Assembly: GCA_002900995.3 (NCBI GenBank)
Contig: CM035313.1
Span: 3,472,001-3,536,000 of the forward strand
DNA from: Ganoderma boninense
Lineage: Eukaryota > Basidiomycota > Agaricomycetes > Polyporales > Polyporaceae
Length of the DNA stretch: 64,000 bases
Direction of reading: 5' to 3'
Below the pieces are notes generated by a model. The model saw nothing but the letters and a program-made list of their open reading frames with translations. It was not told where the DNA came from and did no database searches. This document shows, one piece after another, positions 53,774-64,000 of this stretch. The position numbers and the translations under genes were made by a program. Position 1 is the first letter of the stretch. Each line of letters begins with the position of its first letter.

Positions 53774-56700
53774 CGTGGGTATCTTGAATTGCTTGAGGGT
53801 CGACTTGCGAGGTGGCGGGGAGCGTAATGGGACGTAGACCGAACAGAGCTAGAGGTTCAAAGGCCCAAGACGACGAGGACCTGCAAGCAGATAGTTTGGA
53901 ATTAAACAGCAGAGTAGGATAGAGATAACAAGAAATCAGGAAGGAAGGAGCCTAGCTCCAGGCTGAGGCGACCACGAAGGGGAAGAAGGAGAGAAGGTGG
54001 CGGTCGGAAGCCTCCGACAGAGGTGCGATCTGCGATTTTCACGCCCCACCCCACATCACATTACTTATCAGCAATTGTCACAGACTACTTATGCGGGCAG
54101 CGGCGGTGGTGCGAGCGTCGCGTCGGCCAGCAAGTCGACATCGACGAATCGAACGCCCCATCAATGTCTCGCGTTTTGATCTCGCGAGACGCCCGGCGCG
54201 TCCAGCACAGCCTTACGTCCCGAGACCGGGCGCCAACGATGCTGTCACCGTCCTTCGTCATCTCCCCTCACCACCCTGGCATCCACCACCTTCATATGGC
54301 CTGTCAGATAGATCACCATCACCTCAGACACCGACGCCTTGACGCTACCGCATTCATGTAGACGTGCAAGACTATCGGGCTGGACCGATGGTGGTCTCGC
54401 CCAGCGCCTTGGCGCCCCGGGTCGGAAATCGATGGTGTTTGGATGCACAGAAACATGTCACGGAACCAAGACATATCGCGGACTCACCTCTTCCGGGGCC
54501 CGGACGTGCTGCGCTCTAGTGCTAAGGACGCGTCGACGCGGCGAGCCTGAGGGAGGAGGGACGTCGACCGCCAGCCGAGCTTGGCCTTCGAGGAACTCCT
54601 CCGGGCTCCCGACCGAGCCGCTTCTTATGTATGCATGTACCACCTGCGCCTGCGTGGGTGTGGGCGTGTGCGGGGAGGCGCGAGAAGATTTGGTTCCGAC
54701 CTCGAGTGGTCCTTGATCGACGCGAAACGTCAACCCAGGGCCATTACCTAACACCGTGGGCTCATCAGGGGACGCTCGTAGATGGCCCCCTTCCGTCGTC
54801 AGGTCCGTTCCGAACATCTCGTCCGAACACCCGGCTCATGACCGGCATAACCTTCCAGGTCCACATGTGTGGGAGCACGCATCAGCACTTCAGCGCGGGC
54901 TCTCTCCACTTGGCGTCGTTCTCGGTCACTTTCCCAGTATTCGACGGCCCGTTTTAAGCTGCGTACGCGCGGAGCACCGAGCATGGAGTCAGTAGGAAGC
55001 GTCGCCCGTGGCAGCCGGGCACCGTGCTTTCGCCCAAGCAATGGGTCGAAGCATCGAAGGTCCAGCAGTAAACTGTACTAGTAGGGCCCCGAGGCGTGCC
55101 GTAAGGTAAGTGTGTTCTTATCCTTATTTCCACCGCATTTCTTCGCCCATCAGAGCAAGGCCGTCATTCACACTGTGCACAGACGCTGCCCTGTAGAAGG
55201 TTCGCAACTTCCTTCTCTGTCTTCTCGTCCATACTCACCCCTTGGCTAGCCACCGCTGCGCTCTCAAGGCCTGTGCTGCAGGGTTAAGTTCGGCATGCCT
55301 TCAGTCGCATGAGGAGAGGTCTAGCGCTTCGCTTCCCAGCTAGACCTTCGCGATCCTAAGTTTAAAGATGGTGCATGCCGGTAAGTCTGGATTCTCTGAA
55401 CGATGCATCATTGATTATCATCTGTGGCGCCTTGAAATCACCGCAGCCAGATCCCCCAACCTCGACGGACAAGTAATCCTCCCACCCCTACGAGGATGGA
55501 AGTCGCCCGTGCCTATCCGCCCGCTTCTCTTCTCAGGCACCCTCGCACGCGCATGTCCATGTCCATGCTTCGCTGAATTCTCTACGCCCAACATCTCCTT
55601 CCTACCTCCTCCTACCGCATGGGGCTCGGGTATTCTTGAGTTGCGAACTCGGCTGTCGAGGGTAAGTGGCCTTCTTAGGTATACTAGATTGGAGAACTAT
55701 TTCTCACTCCACGTCTCGTGCTGCCGTTACCCCAGAGCGCTTCCAGTTCCCCAGCATGCATCCCTCGAGTCTAAATATCTCGCTCGACGCCTTCCATCCT
55801 GCATAGCAACGGAATCTAAGCTTACCCCCTCTCCACTCTATCCCCACATCTCAGAGAGACTACCTTAACCGCAAGCTGCGGCATCGCCCTTTTCCCGGTT
55901 TGCGTGCAAGGTGACGTGCGGCACGCATACATCGACCATCTCATCTGTCATCCATGGCGTCCACCATGCTCAATCAAAGCTAAACGGCGCGACAGATACG
56001 TACACAACATAACCTTCCTCTGCTTAAAGAGAGGCATGCACCCAATCAGCTCCTCGATCCCTCGGCCGGCAATACAGGAACAACGTGAGGCACGCCGTCC
56101 AGCCGTCTTGGTGTGGCGTCCCTCAGGCCTCCGGTCCGGCGCCCATCCAGCCTCAGAACTAGGACTAGAACTAGTACTGCCATTGCGCGGCCGCGCACGC
56201 CACCTTCCTCCGACTCCGATACCAGGCATCAGCCTAAGTATTATGTCCAGATAGTAACACACTTGCCCTCCGCCGAGCACGGGCACGAACCCTCGGCGGC
56301 GCATACATGCAGCCTCGGGACTCCCATCCTCCGTGTCCGAGCCCATAGCCCGCACACGCGATCGCGCGGGCCCGGGACTGGTACTTTCGTTCAGGCGCGC
56401 AGCGATCGCGATGAACGGGATCTTGGTCTGGGATCTGCCCTCCTCGTCGGACGTACCGCGCCAGGACGCGAACGTTGAATAAATAGGTCTAGCTCTAGTA
56501 CACACAGCCACAACTCTACCGGTCGTCGAGCCAGATACGATATACCTATAACATCAAGAATGCACCTTGAACAACACACGGGTCAAGCGGCCATCTCCTG
56601 AGCGCAGAACTCTATTCCCTCAGAGCCATATCTCTGGCTCTTCAAGTTGGCCGCGAAGATCGATGCAAAAGAAGGTCAAGTCAAGAATAATCCAGGGGAG

Positions 56701-56849
56701 ACGGGTCGGCAACCGAAACTGGAACTGGAGCTTGAGGGAGGCTGGGGGCCGTGAGCAGCGACGGGCGGGATCTACAAGAAGAAAGTGAAAGAATGATGGG
56801 TATGGTGTCCGGACGGAGAACGTGTGTAGAATCAAAGGAATCTTACCTG
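53774..56849. other. Long stretch without a recognised gene
   Basis: About 3 kb. Only unassigned open frames are seen, the longest from an ATG being 55368-55868 (plus) and minus-strand frames at 54458-54817 and 55948-56511. None shows a known motif or convincing splice structure. A short hairpin lies at 55317-55347. Confidence 0.3.
55317..55347. repeat. 9-bp perfect hairpin
   Basis: AGGTCTAGC and GCTAGACCT pair perfectly around a 13-nt loop. The preceding 150 bp is unlike coding sequence. This could be part of a small RNA or a transcript end; nothing decides. Confidence 0.4.
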
Positions 56850-57785
56850 CAGGGCGTCCTCGAACAACATCTGCAGCTGCATCTGTGACAAGGCGGGGCC
56901 TCTCACACCATGCTGTTGTTCGAGGTGTCCCAGAGTGGGGGTGTCCCATGCCGATACCGCGGCGTCGGCCATCCAGTCCTCTGGCGCGCTCGCGAACTCG
57001 GCGACCCATGCTTCGAGGACGTCCATGATGGGGCTGGCGCTCTCGTCGGACTCGGAGGCGGTCGAGCTGTCGGTAAGCGACGGGGAGCTGAGAGTGTCTA
57101 CGCGTGCCAGTACGGGGGAGACAGCGAGAGTCTGAGGGGAGTGGGTGCCAGGCACGACGGCGTGAGCAGCGTGATCGCGAGAACGTGGAAGGGATGGAGG
57201 TTCGGAGTCACGGTAGCACTGCGCGACAGGCACTGTCGCTGCCCCTCGGAAGTCCTACGGTCACCCACACACGACGATCAAATACATATACTAGTGCAGC
57301 TCGCCGGTGGCAACGTACGTGCTCTACAGGCAACGACGAATGGGTCTGGTCATTCGCGGTCCCGGGCAAGGGAATGGAGAAAGCGGTCGCGCGCGGCTGC
57401 GGGCCACCGGCCCGGGGCGCGTCGCCGCGCCGCGCGTGCCTCTGACGCTTGTGCTCCGTGCATTCCGGTGCACACCCCGCCTTGATGCAACGTTCGCAGG
57501 GGAACGTCCCTGTGCAGCGTTTGTGGACCCGGTAGCAGTATTCGCACTTTGGCGGACAATGATATGGATATGATGAAAGAGCTCAGTCAAGGAAGAGATG
57601 GGAGGAGGTTGAGGACGGGCACTCGCTGCCTTCTTCCTCGCCTGGGTCCCCCGGGCTCTCCCAGACTCCGAAAGGCGTGCGGCCGAGGTGTGGTGTTTGA
57701 TAATCGTAGATGTGGAGTTTGCATTTCCTCCAGTTATGCTCGGGAGCTCAGCGATTGAATGCATCGATGTGCGGAGGGGTGCCAT
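56850..57785 (-). CDS. Zn2Cys6 fungal-type zinc-cluster protein
   Basis: The minus strand codes for a binuclear cluster at 57463-57550: KCEYCYRVHKRC followed by TGTFPCERCIKAGCAPEC. This fits CX2CX6CX5CX2CX8C. A basic region (EHKRQRHARRGDAPR) follows, as in DNA-binding Zn2Cys6 regulators. A further exon in another frame reads SPVLARVDTLSSPSLTDSST, SPIMDVLEAWVAEFASAPED and SQMQLQMLFEDALQ, ending at a GTAAGA donor near 56850, so more exons may lie further left. The upstream open frame starting at 57785 (MAPLRTSMHSIAELPSITGG) is in a third frame, so the 5' joining is uncertain. It is probably a transcription regulator; no target is evident. Confidence 0.5.
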
Positions 57786-58589
57786 CTTGGTCCATATTCC
57801 GAGGTGTCGGTAGGGTCTGGGTCTGCGTTGCGGTGGGCCTGGTCGCGCGCCGAAGAGTACTAGTCAAGTGGAGTGTGTGTGATGAGGAGGGAAGACGAAG
57901 AGAGTTGACCTCGCTGTAGGTGGCTGGAGAGAGTGCCGGAGGTCGGTAACACTGTGAGCCCAGAGGACGACAGTGGATGGGGAGGTGGAGGAGTCATGGA
58001 CGGGCCTTATAACCGAAGTGCAATCGCCGCTTCGAGGGCTCACGGGACCCTTCGCTCACATGGCTGTCATGGAAAGGCGATACGCAGCACAGGATCCTGT
58101 CCGCGGAACACTTACCCACCGACCGCTTGCCATATCACCGCCGTCCACCCCGAGTATGTACGCGCGCTGGCTGCATACACATCGAAAAGCCCCCACGTCC
58201 CGCACGAATGCCGCCCAGTTGGACTGTGCTCGCTGCTGATCACTGAGTGTTAAATTGACCGACTTACTCGAAAGCACCTCCAGTTTCCCGACGAGTGGTG
58301 TAGGGATATCACAAAATGACGTCTGAGAACCATCGGAAGGAAGCTGGCGACTGGTGGCGATATTGGCCAGGGCGATGAGAGCGAAGGTTGCGGGCTGTAC
58401 ACTGGCGCGTCGCACGACTCAAGACATCCGAGCTGCAATGCCGTATGGCAGAAGGCTCCATTGAGGTGTGGGGAGGCTGCCCTTGTAGCAACACCAGGCC
58501 AGGAATAGGGATAGCGTGTTGTAGTTACGGAGAAGTTGAGAGTCGGGGTGGGCCCAGCTCGAGTCGCTGCCATCAGCAAAAGCGCAACT
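57786..58589. other. Upstream of the zinc-cluster gene
   Basis: Probable promoter region plus unassigned open frames; nothing recognised. Confidence 0.3.
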
Positions 58590-60260
58590 TACCTGTAAAG
58601 AAATGCAGGGCGCTACGCGACCGTAAAGGCCACTGCAAGAATTCTCAGGCTCCGGCCCCATCCGGCAGGGCCCTGCAGTGAATGGTAGGATGCGACTGTG
58701 GTCTGTAGGGCCTTATCGCATACGATGCACTACTGTAAATCCATGCAGTTTGTTCGCCGGACACGCCTAACCTGTACAAGGACCTGTAAAGCATCCGTCG
58801 GATACGACCGTAGCTTACATTGCCCTCCAACCTCCACAGGATTCCTACCGCCGAGTCGTAGCTTTCGAAGTATGGACTAAAGTCTTCTTCAGTGGGACCT
58901 AACATCCATTCTGTCCCATCGTCATCACCCATCAAGCTCCCGGGCCAAACCCGGCTTTCGTTTGCATGCTGAGTTATGGGCTGGTCGGTACGCCGGCGGT
59001 CTATCTTAGGATATCTCGCCTGGGCCATATACCCAAACCCCCGGGCCCTGAACTAGTCGTTCATAGCAGAATCCCCAAAGAGTCCCCAACGTTCCACCAT
59101 CGGTACCCCAACAAGTCTTTGCTCAAATCGGGAGTTTGGTATGACGTCACATTCGCTCCCGGTTATAGGCGCGGGTCGAGCGACTGCACCCCAGCTTCGC
59201 GACTTGACCTCTGACCGCGTCCTCCCCCTCTAACCGCGTCCTTCCCCTCTAATCGCGTCCTTCCCCTCTAATCGCGTCCTTCCCTGTCCTTCCCCTCTGA
59301 CTCCTCCCACTTCCTCTATGTGGAACTGCTGTCTCTTCCCTTGATTCCCTACCTGCCGAAGCCCGCTGTTGCTGCTATGTTTTCTCGCGTCACCTACCGC
59401 TCGTTGGCACGGTCTTCACTGACACTGTCAGGTAGCTCTGTCGGAGCATATTCAGGTGCGTCGCAATTTATCATTTCAGTTTTGTCAATTCAGATCGTTG
59501 TATGGGATATCAAGGTGCGTACTTGTGATTTTTGGCTCTTGACTGGCCTTCAGGTGGTATGCAGTCGTCGCAAAGTGAGCACAAGGTGGGTCCTTGACCT
59601 CTTGACCTGAGGCTGACCAACTCCCGGCATTTGTGCATTCTCACAAAGAGTCAAAGGTGCGTCGCTGTGTTTTCCTGGGGTCTGTCTGCGTTTAGGTGAT
59701 GCGCAAGCATCCTGGGGCACTCAGGTACGTTCTCAACTATGTTGTTCACGCATTTAGGTGAGTACCCACGTCTTTGCAAGTCACTGAGCTCCTCCACTCT
59801 CGTTTTGGTGCACCGATGGGGCCTCGTTCAGAAGGTGTGTTGGTAATCGTCTGCGTTTGCTCTAGCTCTCTCTCCGTACCCCTATCACGTGGAATACACC
59901 TACCATCGCGCATACATGTTGTATTGAGCAGTAGTCCTTTCGACGAAATAGATTTATTTGCCTATTTGGTTATCCTTTCGTTGAGGCTGCGGTAGTAATT
60001 TATGACGATGTCAACATCCTCCATCATTTTCCACAGCATTCCATAGGTCCCTACAGCGTCTTGGTGGGTCAATTACAGGCCCCTACCGCAGCACACAGGA
60101 TATGCTACAGAGCCTTGCAAGGCTCTACAATGTGTTGCTGGACTGACTACAAGTATATACAGCCTCTTGTGTCGTATACTGTAGGCCACTACAAAGCGCT
60201 ACGACGTCCTACAGGAGTCCGTGAGGTGCTTACGAATCCCTACCACCCTTGCAGACGATT
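58590..60260. mobile_element. Probable non-autonomous element with opposed CTGTA/TACAG subterminal motifs
   Basis: The left 270 bp (58590-58860) holds repeated CTGTA words (CCTGTAAAG, CTGTAGGG, CTGTAAAT, CCTGTACAAGG, CCTGTAAAGC) plus related CGTAAAGG and CCGTAGC. The right 230 bp (60040-60260) holds mainly the complement (CCTACAGCG, TTACAGGCC, GCTACAGAG, TATACAGCC, CCTACAGGA). Opposed subterminal arrays around a core of about 1.2 kb without a transposase resemble CACTA/KDZ-type or other DNA elements with internal deletion. I could not define terminal inverted repeats or a target duplication, so the borders are approximate. Confidence 0.4.
59209..59284. repeat. 19-bp minisatellite, four units
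   Basis: Four contiguous copies of CTCTAAYCGCGTCCTTCCC (59209-59227, 59228-59246, 59247-59265, 59266-59284). The first is the most diverged; a partial unit follows. Confidence 0.9.
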
Positions 60261-60784
60261 ACTTGAGTTGCAGATCTCTGCAATCCCGCTGCCTAATTTG
60301 CTGATGGCTCGGCGCTCAGCGCTCAGCGCTCAACCTGCCGGTGCTCGAATATTAATGGCAGTAGCACTCAACTAGAACCATCACTCACTCGTCCCGTTAC
60401 CGTCACCACGACCGAGAGGTATCAAGCTCAAATCATTTGGTCCTGTTTTTACGAAGGAGGTACTCCAGAGAAAAACCTCTGAGCATGCCAGCGGTCTAAA
60501 CTTTGTCAGGTTACACACACTTGTTGAACTTCGTCAAACAAGTTCCTCGCTGGAGGGGCGCACAATGGTCGCCAACTCCATAGCACAACCAGACGGCGTA
60601 AATGAGTCCATTATTATCATAAGTTATGATGCATGATGCACACTTTTCAGACATTTCCAGGCCCATTTCAGACCCATCAGACCGTTCGAGGTCAGACATT
60701 ATGAATATCTGCTCTCTGATATTTTTCAAAGACTTACAGTAGTTCCCGTACCGCACTAACAGATATGCGATGAAGCCAGAAACA
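60261..60784. other. Gap, nothing recognised
   Basis: Includes a triplicated CAGCGCT word (60312-60332) and AT-rich sequence near 60600-60730. No gene. Confidence 0.3.
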
Positions 60785-61010
60785 TCTACTCCTTGTGGCT
60801 GGCGTGTTTCGCGCTATTGATGACCTCCTATCTACTGCGGTCTGCCGGAGAACGCTCTGCGACGACGGCCAGCAATGGGCTCGTCTCCTCCTCCAGCTCG
60901 ACTACCTCTCCAATGGCATGTCCGACGCAATGATTGCCATCGCTCTGCCAATGATCCACGCGCGGGCCCTGCTGACTAGAGTCTAGAGGAGCGTCCTCGT
61001 CAAAACCGAC
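60785..61010 (+). pseudogene. Fragment of TAP-type alpha/beta hydrolase, inverted relative to the intact gene
   Basis: On the plus strand CDDGQQWARLLLQLDYLSNG followed by AIALPMIHARAL corresponds to YDGQQCARLLLPLDYLSSDQ and AIALRMIPAQDR in exon 2 of the minus-strand gene at 61279-63230. It stops at a TAG, and only weak traces of the following block (SVLVKTDNPG for TVLVNPGGPG) remain. It is a short decayed copy in opposite orientation, about 270 bp beyond the intact gene's 3' end. Confidence 0.75.
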
Positions 61011-61278
61011 AACCCCGGCGAGTCTCAATGGCCAAGATACACGCCGACTAAACCACCATGTAATGCATTTCAGATGGCTTCGGTAGGGGGATAAGAAGAT
61101 TTGGTTGAGTGGGGCTTTGATTCTGCTGCATCGGGAGATGGTTACTCGCATCATGACGAGCTGCAGTACACTCCGCTGCTGCTACTGCTGGGACACAAGG
61201 TACGGCACTCTTGAGTCCTACTAGCGTCGTTATCTCAGGACATGTGCCAGCAGGAAGTCCCTTCATGCGCGGCGCCCT

Positions 61279-63230
61279 TCAAACACCAAACATGGGCACA
61301 ACCTCCGTCAAACTCTTCAGCGCGTCCAGCAGCCTCTCGTCCTCCGCCGACATCGCGCTCACGTCGCCCACCCTCCCCACGAAAGGCAGCTCGTCCGGCT
61401 CACACACCGCGCCCTCCGCGGGCAGCGTCCCCTCCTCCAAGTACGCCCTCACCACCTTCGCCGTGCACACGCTCGGCGCGCTCAGCGAGCAGTGCCCGTG
61501 CGAGTTCTGCACGAGCAGCCCCGCGCCCCCGTACCGCGCCCGCACCACCCGCGCGTCGCGCAGCGGGCACACCGGGTCGAACCGCGGCTGCAGGATGAGC
61601 AGCGGGTGCGACGTGTTGCGCGCGGCGAACGCCCCCGTGTAGCGCCACTTCGGGCGCACGGGCCACTGCGTGCACCCGAGGTGGAACGCGGCCCAGATCG
61701 GGCCCGCGGTGGGGGCCTCGCGCGTGAGCGCGTCGTAGAACGCCGCGTACCCCGCGCGGTCGTACGAGGGCGCATCGCCGTCCCCGCACGCGATCGCCGC
61801 GAGCGCATCGTTCTCGCGCTGCAGGGGCGGGAGCGGCGCGTGCGTGCAGTCGCAGGATGGTGCGAGGTCCTTGAGGAGCGCGAGCGCGGCGAGGGCCGTT
61901 TGGTTCGCGGTCTCGATCGCGCGGAGCGTCTCGACGACGGCAGGGAAGCCCACGAGTGGGGCATATGCGGCGCGGAAGAGTTGAGACACGAGCACTTTGC
62001 GGGTGAGCAGGACTGGGGGCTCGGCGAGTGAGACAGAGACGGGGTCACGCTCGATGGCGGCGAGCACGCTGTGGTAGCGCTCGCGGATCAGGGCTGGAGT
62101 CGGCTCGTACAGAGCGCACTTGAGGGGCCCGGCCTGGTGGCAGTAGGTGAAGAAGGAGTCGATGACGGCCTCGTTGTCGAAGAGGTTCGAGTTCCAGAGG
62201 GAGGCACGGTAGTTGTCCCCGTCGAACACGCCGTCGATGATCGCGCGCCCGATCTTGTCCGGGTACATGGCCGCGAAGTACTGGCCGAGAATGGTGCCGT
62301 AGCTCTGCAAGCAGACCTCGAATTAGCATGCGCGATGGTGAGATGAAAGTGCAGGAACTGACAAAACCCCAGTAATGCAGTTTTTCTTCACCAAGCTTCT
62401 CCGTGATCTTCAGCATATCCGTCGCGACGCTCGCAGTGCTCATGAACCGCGCGATGCCCTCCTCCCCGCCATCCCTCTCGGCGCATCGCTCCCCGATGAC
62501 GCGGAACCGGGCCTTGAACAGGCCCACCAGTGCATCGTCCGACGCGTTCAAGAACTGGTGCCCCTCCTGCACACCCCAGATGTCCCGCTGGGACTTGCTC
62601 GTGAAGCAGTCGAGGCGAGGCGTGCTTGCGCCGACGCCTCGCGGGTCGAATCCAAGCACGTCGAACTTGTCCCCCACAATTGTCGCAATGTCCTTCCCCT
62701 TGCGCGCCACCAGGTCGGTGCCGGAGCCCCCTGGGCCACCCGGGTTCACAAGCACGGTCCCACGATAGTTGACTCGGTCCTGGGCGGGAATCATGCGCAG
62801 CGCGATCGCGGTCTGCGCTCCACCTTGGTCGGAGGAGAGGTAGTCGAGGGGGAGGAGAAGGCGGGCGCACTGCTGGCCGTCGTAGCAGGGTGTCCAGTTG
62901 AGCTCTGTGGAAGGCTCAAGCTGCATGCATAGGAGTAAATATGTGCATGTGTGGCGTGCGCGAGAATGAAGGGCGACGCACCGACTCCCAATCGAACTCC
63001 TTCGCAACCTCGGTGCCCTGGGTCGTATGTGCAGGGTGGTGTATGAAGATCTCCGGAGAATGGAGGGTGTACAGACGGTGTTTGAACACATGTAAACCCA
63101 CAGTTACTGCGGCAGTTGCCACCACGAGCAGAATTCGGGCCCTACGGCTGAGGGTCCTGTATGGGGGACGCGGAGCGCCTTGAAATGAGGCCCCAGATGT
63201 CGCCTCTTCCTTCCTGTCGAGGCTGTCCAT
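61279..63230 (-). CDS. Alpha/beta hydrolase with TAP C-terminal domain (peptidase S33-like)
   Basis: Three exons on the minus strand (62982-63230, 62363-62920, 61279-62304) join in frame to 610 residues. The N-terminus has one TM or signal-anchor segment (RARILLVVATAAVTVGLHVF). The hydrolase core follows: WTPCYDGQQCARLLLPLDYL, oxyanion region GTVLVNPGGPGGSGTDLVA, FDVLGFDPRGVGASTPRLDC, and the nucleophile elbow YWGFSYGTILGQYFAAMYPD (Ser in GFSYG, created across the second splice junction). The TAP C-terminal domain includes LLILQPRFDPVCPLRDARVV (Asp) and LVQNSHGHCSLSAPSV (His), completing the triad. Fungal relatives are secreted or vacuolar tripeptidyl- or prolyl-aminopeptidase-like enzymes, or esterases. 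The frame is fully intact. Confidence 0.88.
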
Positions 63231-64000
63231 GCCAGTCTGCGTTTTGTGGTGCCCTGCTCCGTTGGCAAAGATCGAGAGGGAGCACCAAGATGGGTTCGCC
63301 TTTATACTCCCAGGCGCAGGAGCTCATATGAACATGTGAACATCTGCGCAAGGAAGTTTGGAAATGATCTCCCATGCGCTGATACACCGCGTTCAGTGGC
63401 GCCCAAGGGAAACGTCACTCTCGGCCAGCTCTCACCGGCCTGGAAAGCTGTTCCGTCTGCGAACCTGACAAAGAATTTCAAGTCAGATTTCGTCAGTGCA
63501 AACACAATTTGCAGTACAACTGACTCATGGTCGCTAGGACTGCATAGTTTAAGTATGTACTTGCCAGTACAACGATTCAGCTTCATCCGATTCCTCGTGT
63601 CCTTCGCTCTTTTTCACAGAGATGTTGAACGCATTTTTTCATGCGACGCTGGATGACGCATCAAAACGCTGAACACGAACCAGTCAGGCCCCACAGGTGA
63701 CGGTTCTACACAATTTCGTTGCGGAGGAACTGACGATATCCACAGATGTTGTTACAAACGCCGGTGTTCTGGCATTATTACCGTCATGGCCCATTCTCTG
63801 CCTGTCTCGCCCGGGCCCTCTTCTCAGTGCCATCATTGACCCGTATGGGTAGGCCTATGACGGCGCTCTACTTCCTCTACCTGCTATCAGCAGTGGATGG
63901 CTCCGACATCTTCCCGGAGTCCTCGAAGCCTACGGCTTGGATGATGTTCGACCACTGCTGAGCCGAAGCATCCGGCATCCCGACGTCTAGTCCGTAATTC
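63231..64000. other. Right edge, upstream of hydrolase
   Basis: Hydrolase promoter region, then plus-strand sequence after 63690 reading protein-like in one frame (TVLHNFVAEELTISTDVVTN, AGVLALLPSWPILCL). It has a stop or an intron near 63850 and no recognised family. A gene may begin here and run past the window. Confidence 0.3.

Noticed and set aside
55140..55370. rRNA or 5S gene fragment
   Set aside because: The sequence does not match the conserved 5S or rRNA blocks I know; only a 9-bp hairpin is present.

Overview
The window is nuclear DNA of a filamentous basidiomycete, most likely an Agaricomycete. The signs are GC-rich coding sequence, many introns of about 50-60 nt with GTRNGT...YAG borders, and typical basidiomycete families: DUF6533-type membrane proteins, F-box/LRR decay products, a TET/JBP-like or 2OG-Fe(II) protein, an integrase-core gene and a hAT element. 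All product names come from reading translated sequence; no database search was possible.

Left half (about 0-29 kb) is an accessory, repeat-rich region. It holds a coiled-coil gene with an 11-residue coding minisatellite and frameshifts, an F-box/LRR pseudogene, and a minus-strand chain of broken housekeeping-gene pieces (PDR ABC transporter NBD2, cytosolic tryptophanyl-tRNA synthetase, Snu114 C-terminus). Next come a spliced 2OG-dioxygenase-like gene and a complete 6.18-kb hAT transposon (13256-19436) with perfect 18-bp terminal inverted repeats and an 8-bp target duplication GAGCGAGC. The hAT carries a 12-exon transposase and a second, opposite-strand gene of unknown function. Beside it lie a perfect 31-bp inverted repeat and a second chain of host-gene pieces on the plus strand: a dihydroxyacetone kinase split by a HAS1 helicase 3' half plus a decayed TMEM33/Pom33-family gene. 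The two chains share a homologous leader in opposite orientation (about 8.03-8.52 kb and 19.5-19.87 kb). An apparently intact integrase-core gene follows at 26.9-28.8 kb.

Middle (about 30-51.5 kb) is conserved core genome: a seven-TM-type membrane protein, a mitochondrial ABC1/UbiB-family kinase-like protein (Mcp2/ADCK1 type), the PC4/SUB1 coactivator divergent from the giant HECT E3 ligase TOM1/HUWE1 (36.5-49.3 kb), an NADPH:quinone reductase with local frame breaks, and a tRNA-Ser(AGA). The SUB1-TOM1 intergenic region carries three ACGCGT (MCB-like) hexamers.

Right end (about 51.8-64 kb) has a DUF6533-type membrane protein (one frameshift), a Zn2Cys6 cluster gene, a probable non-autonomous element with opposed CTGTA/TACAG subterminal motifs, and an intact secreted or membrane-anchored alpha/beta hydrolase with a TAP C-terminal domain. 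An inverted fragment of a related hydrolase lies just downstream of it.

One-base indels recur in several otherwise good genes. Some may be assembly errors in GC homopolymers, so calls of pseudogene that rest only on a frameshift are weaker than those with truncation plus stop codons.
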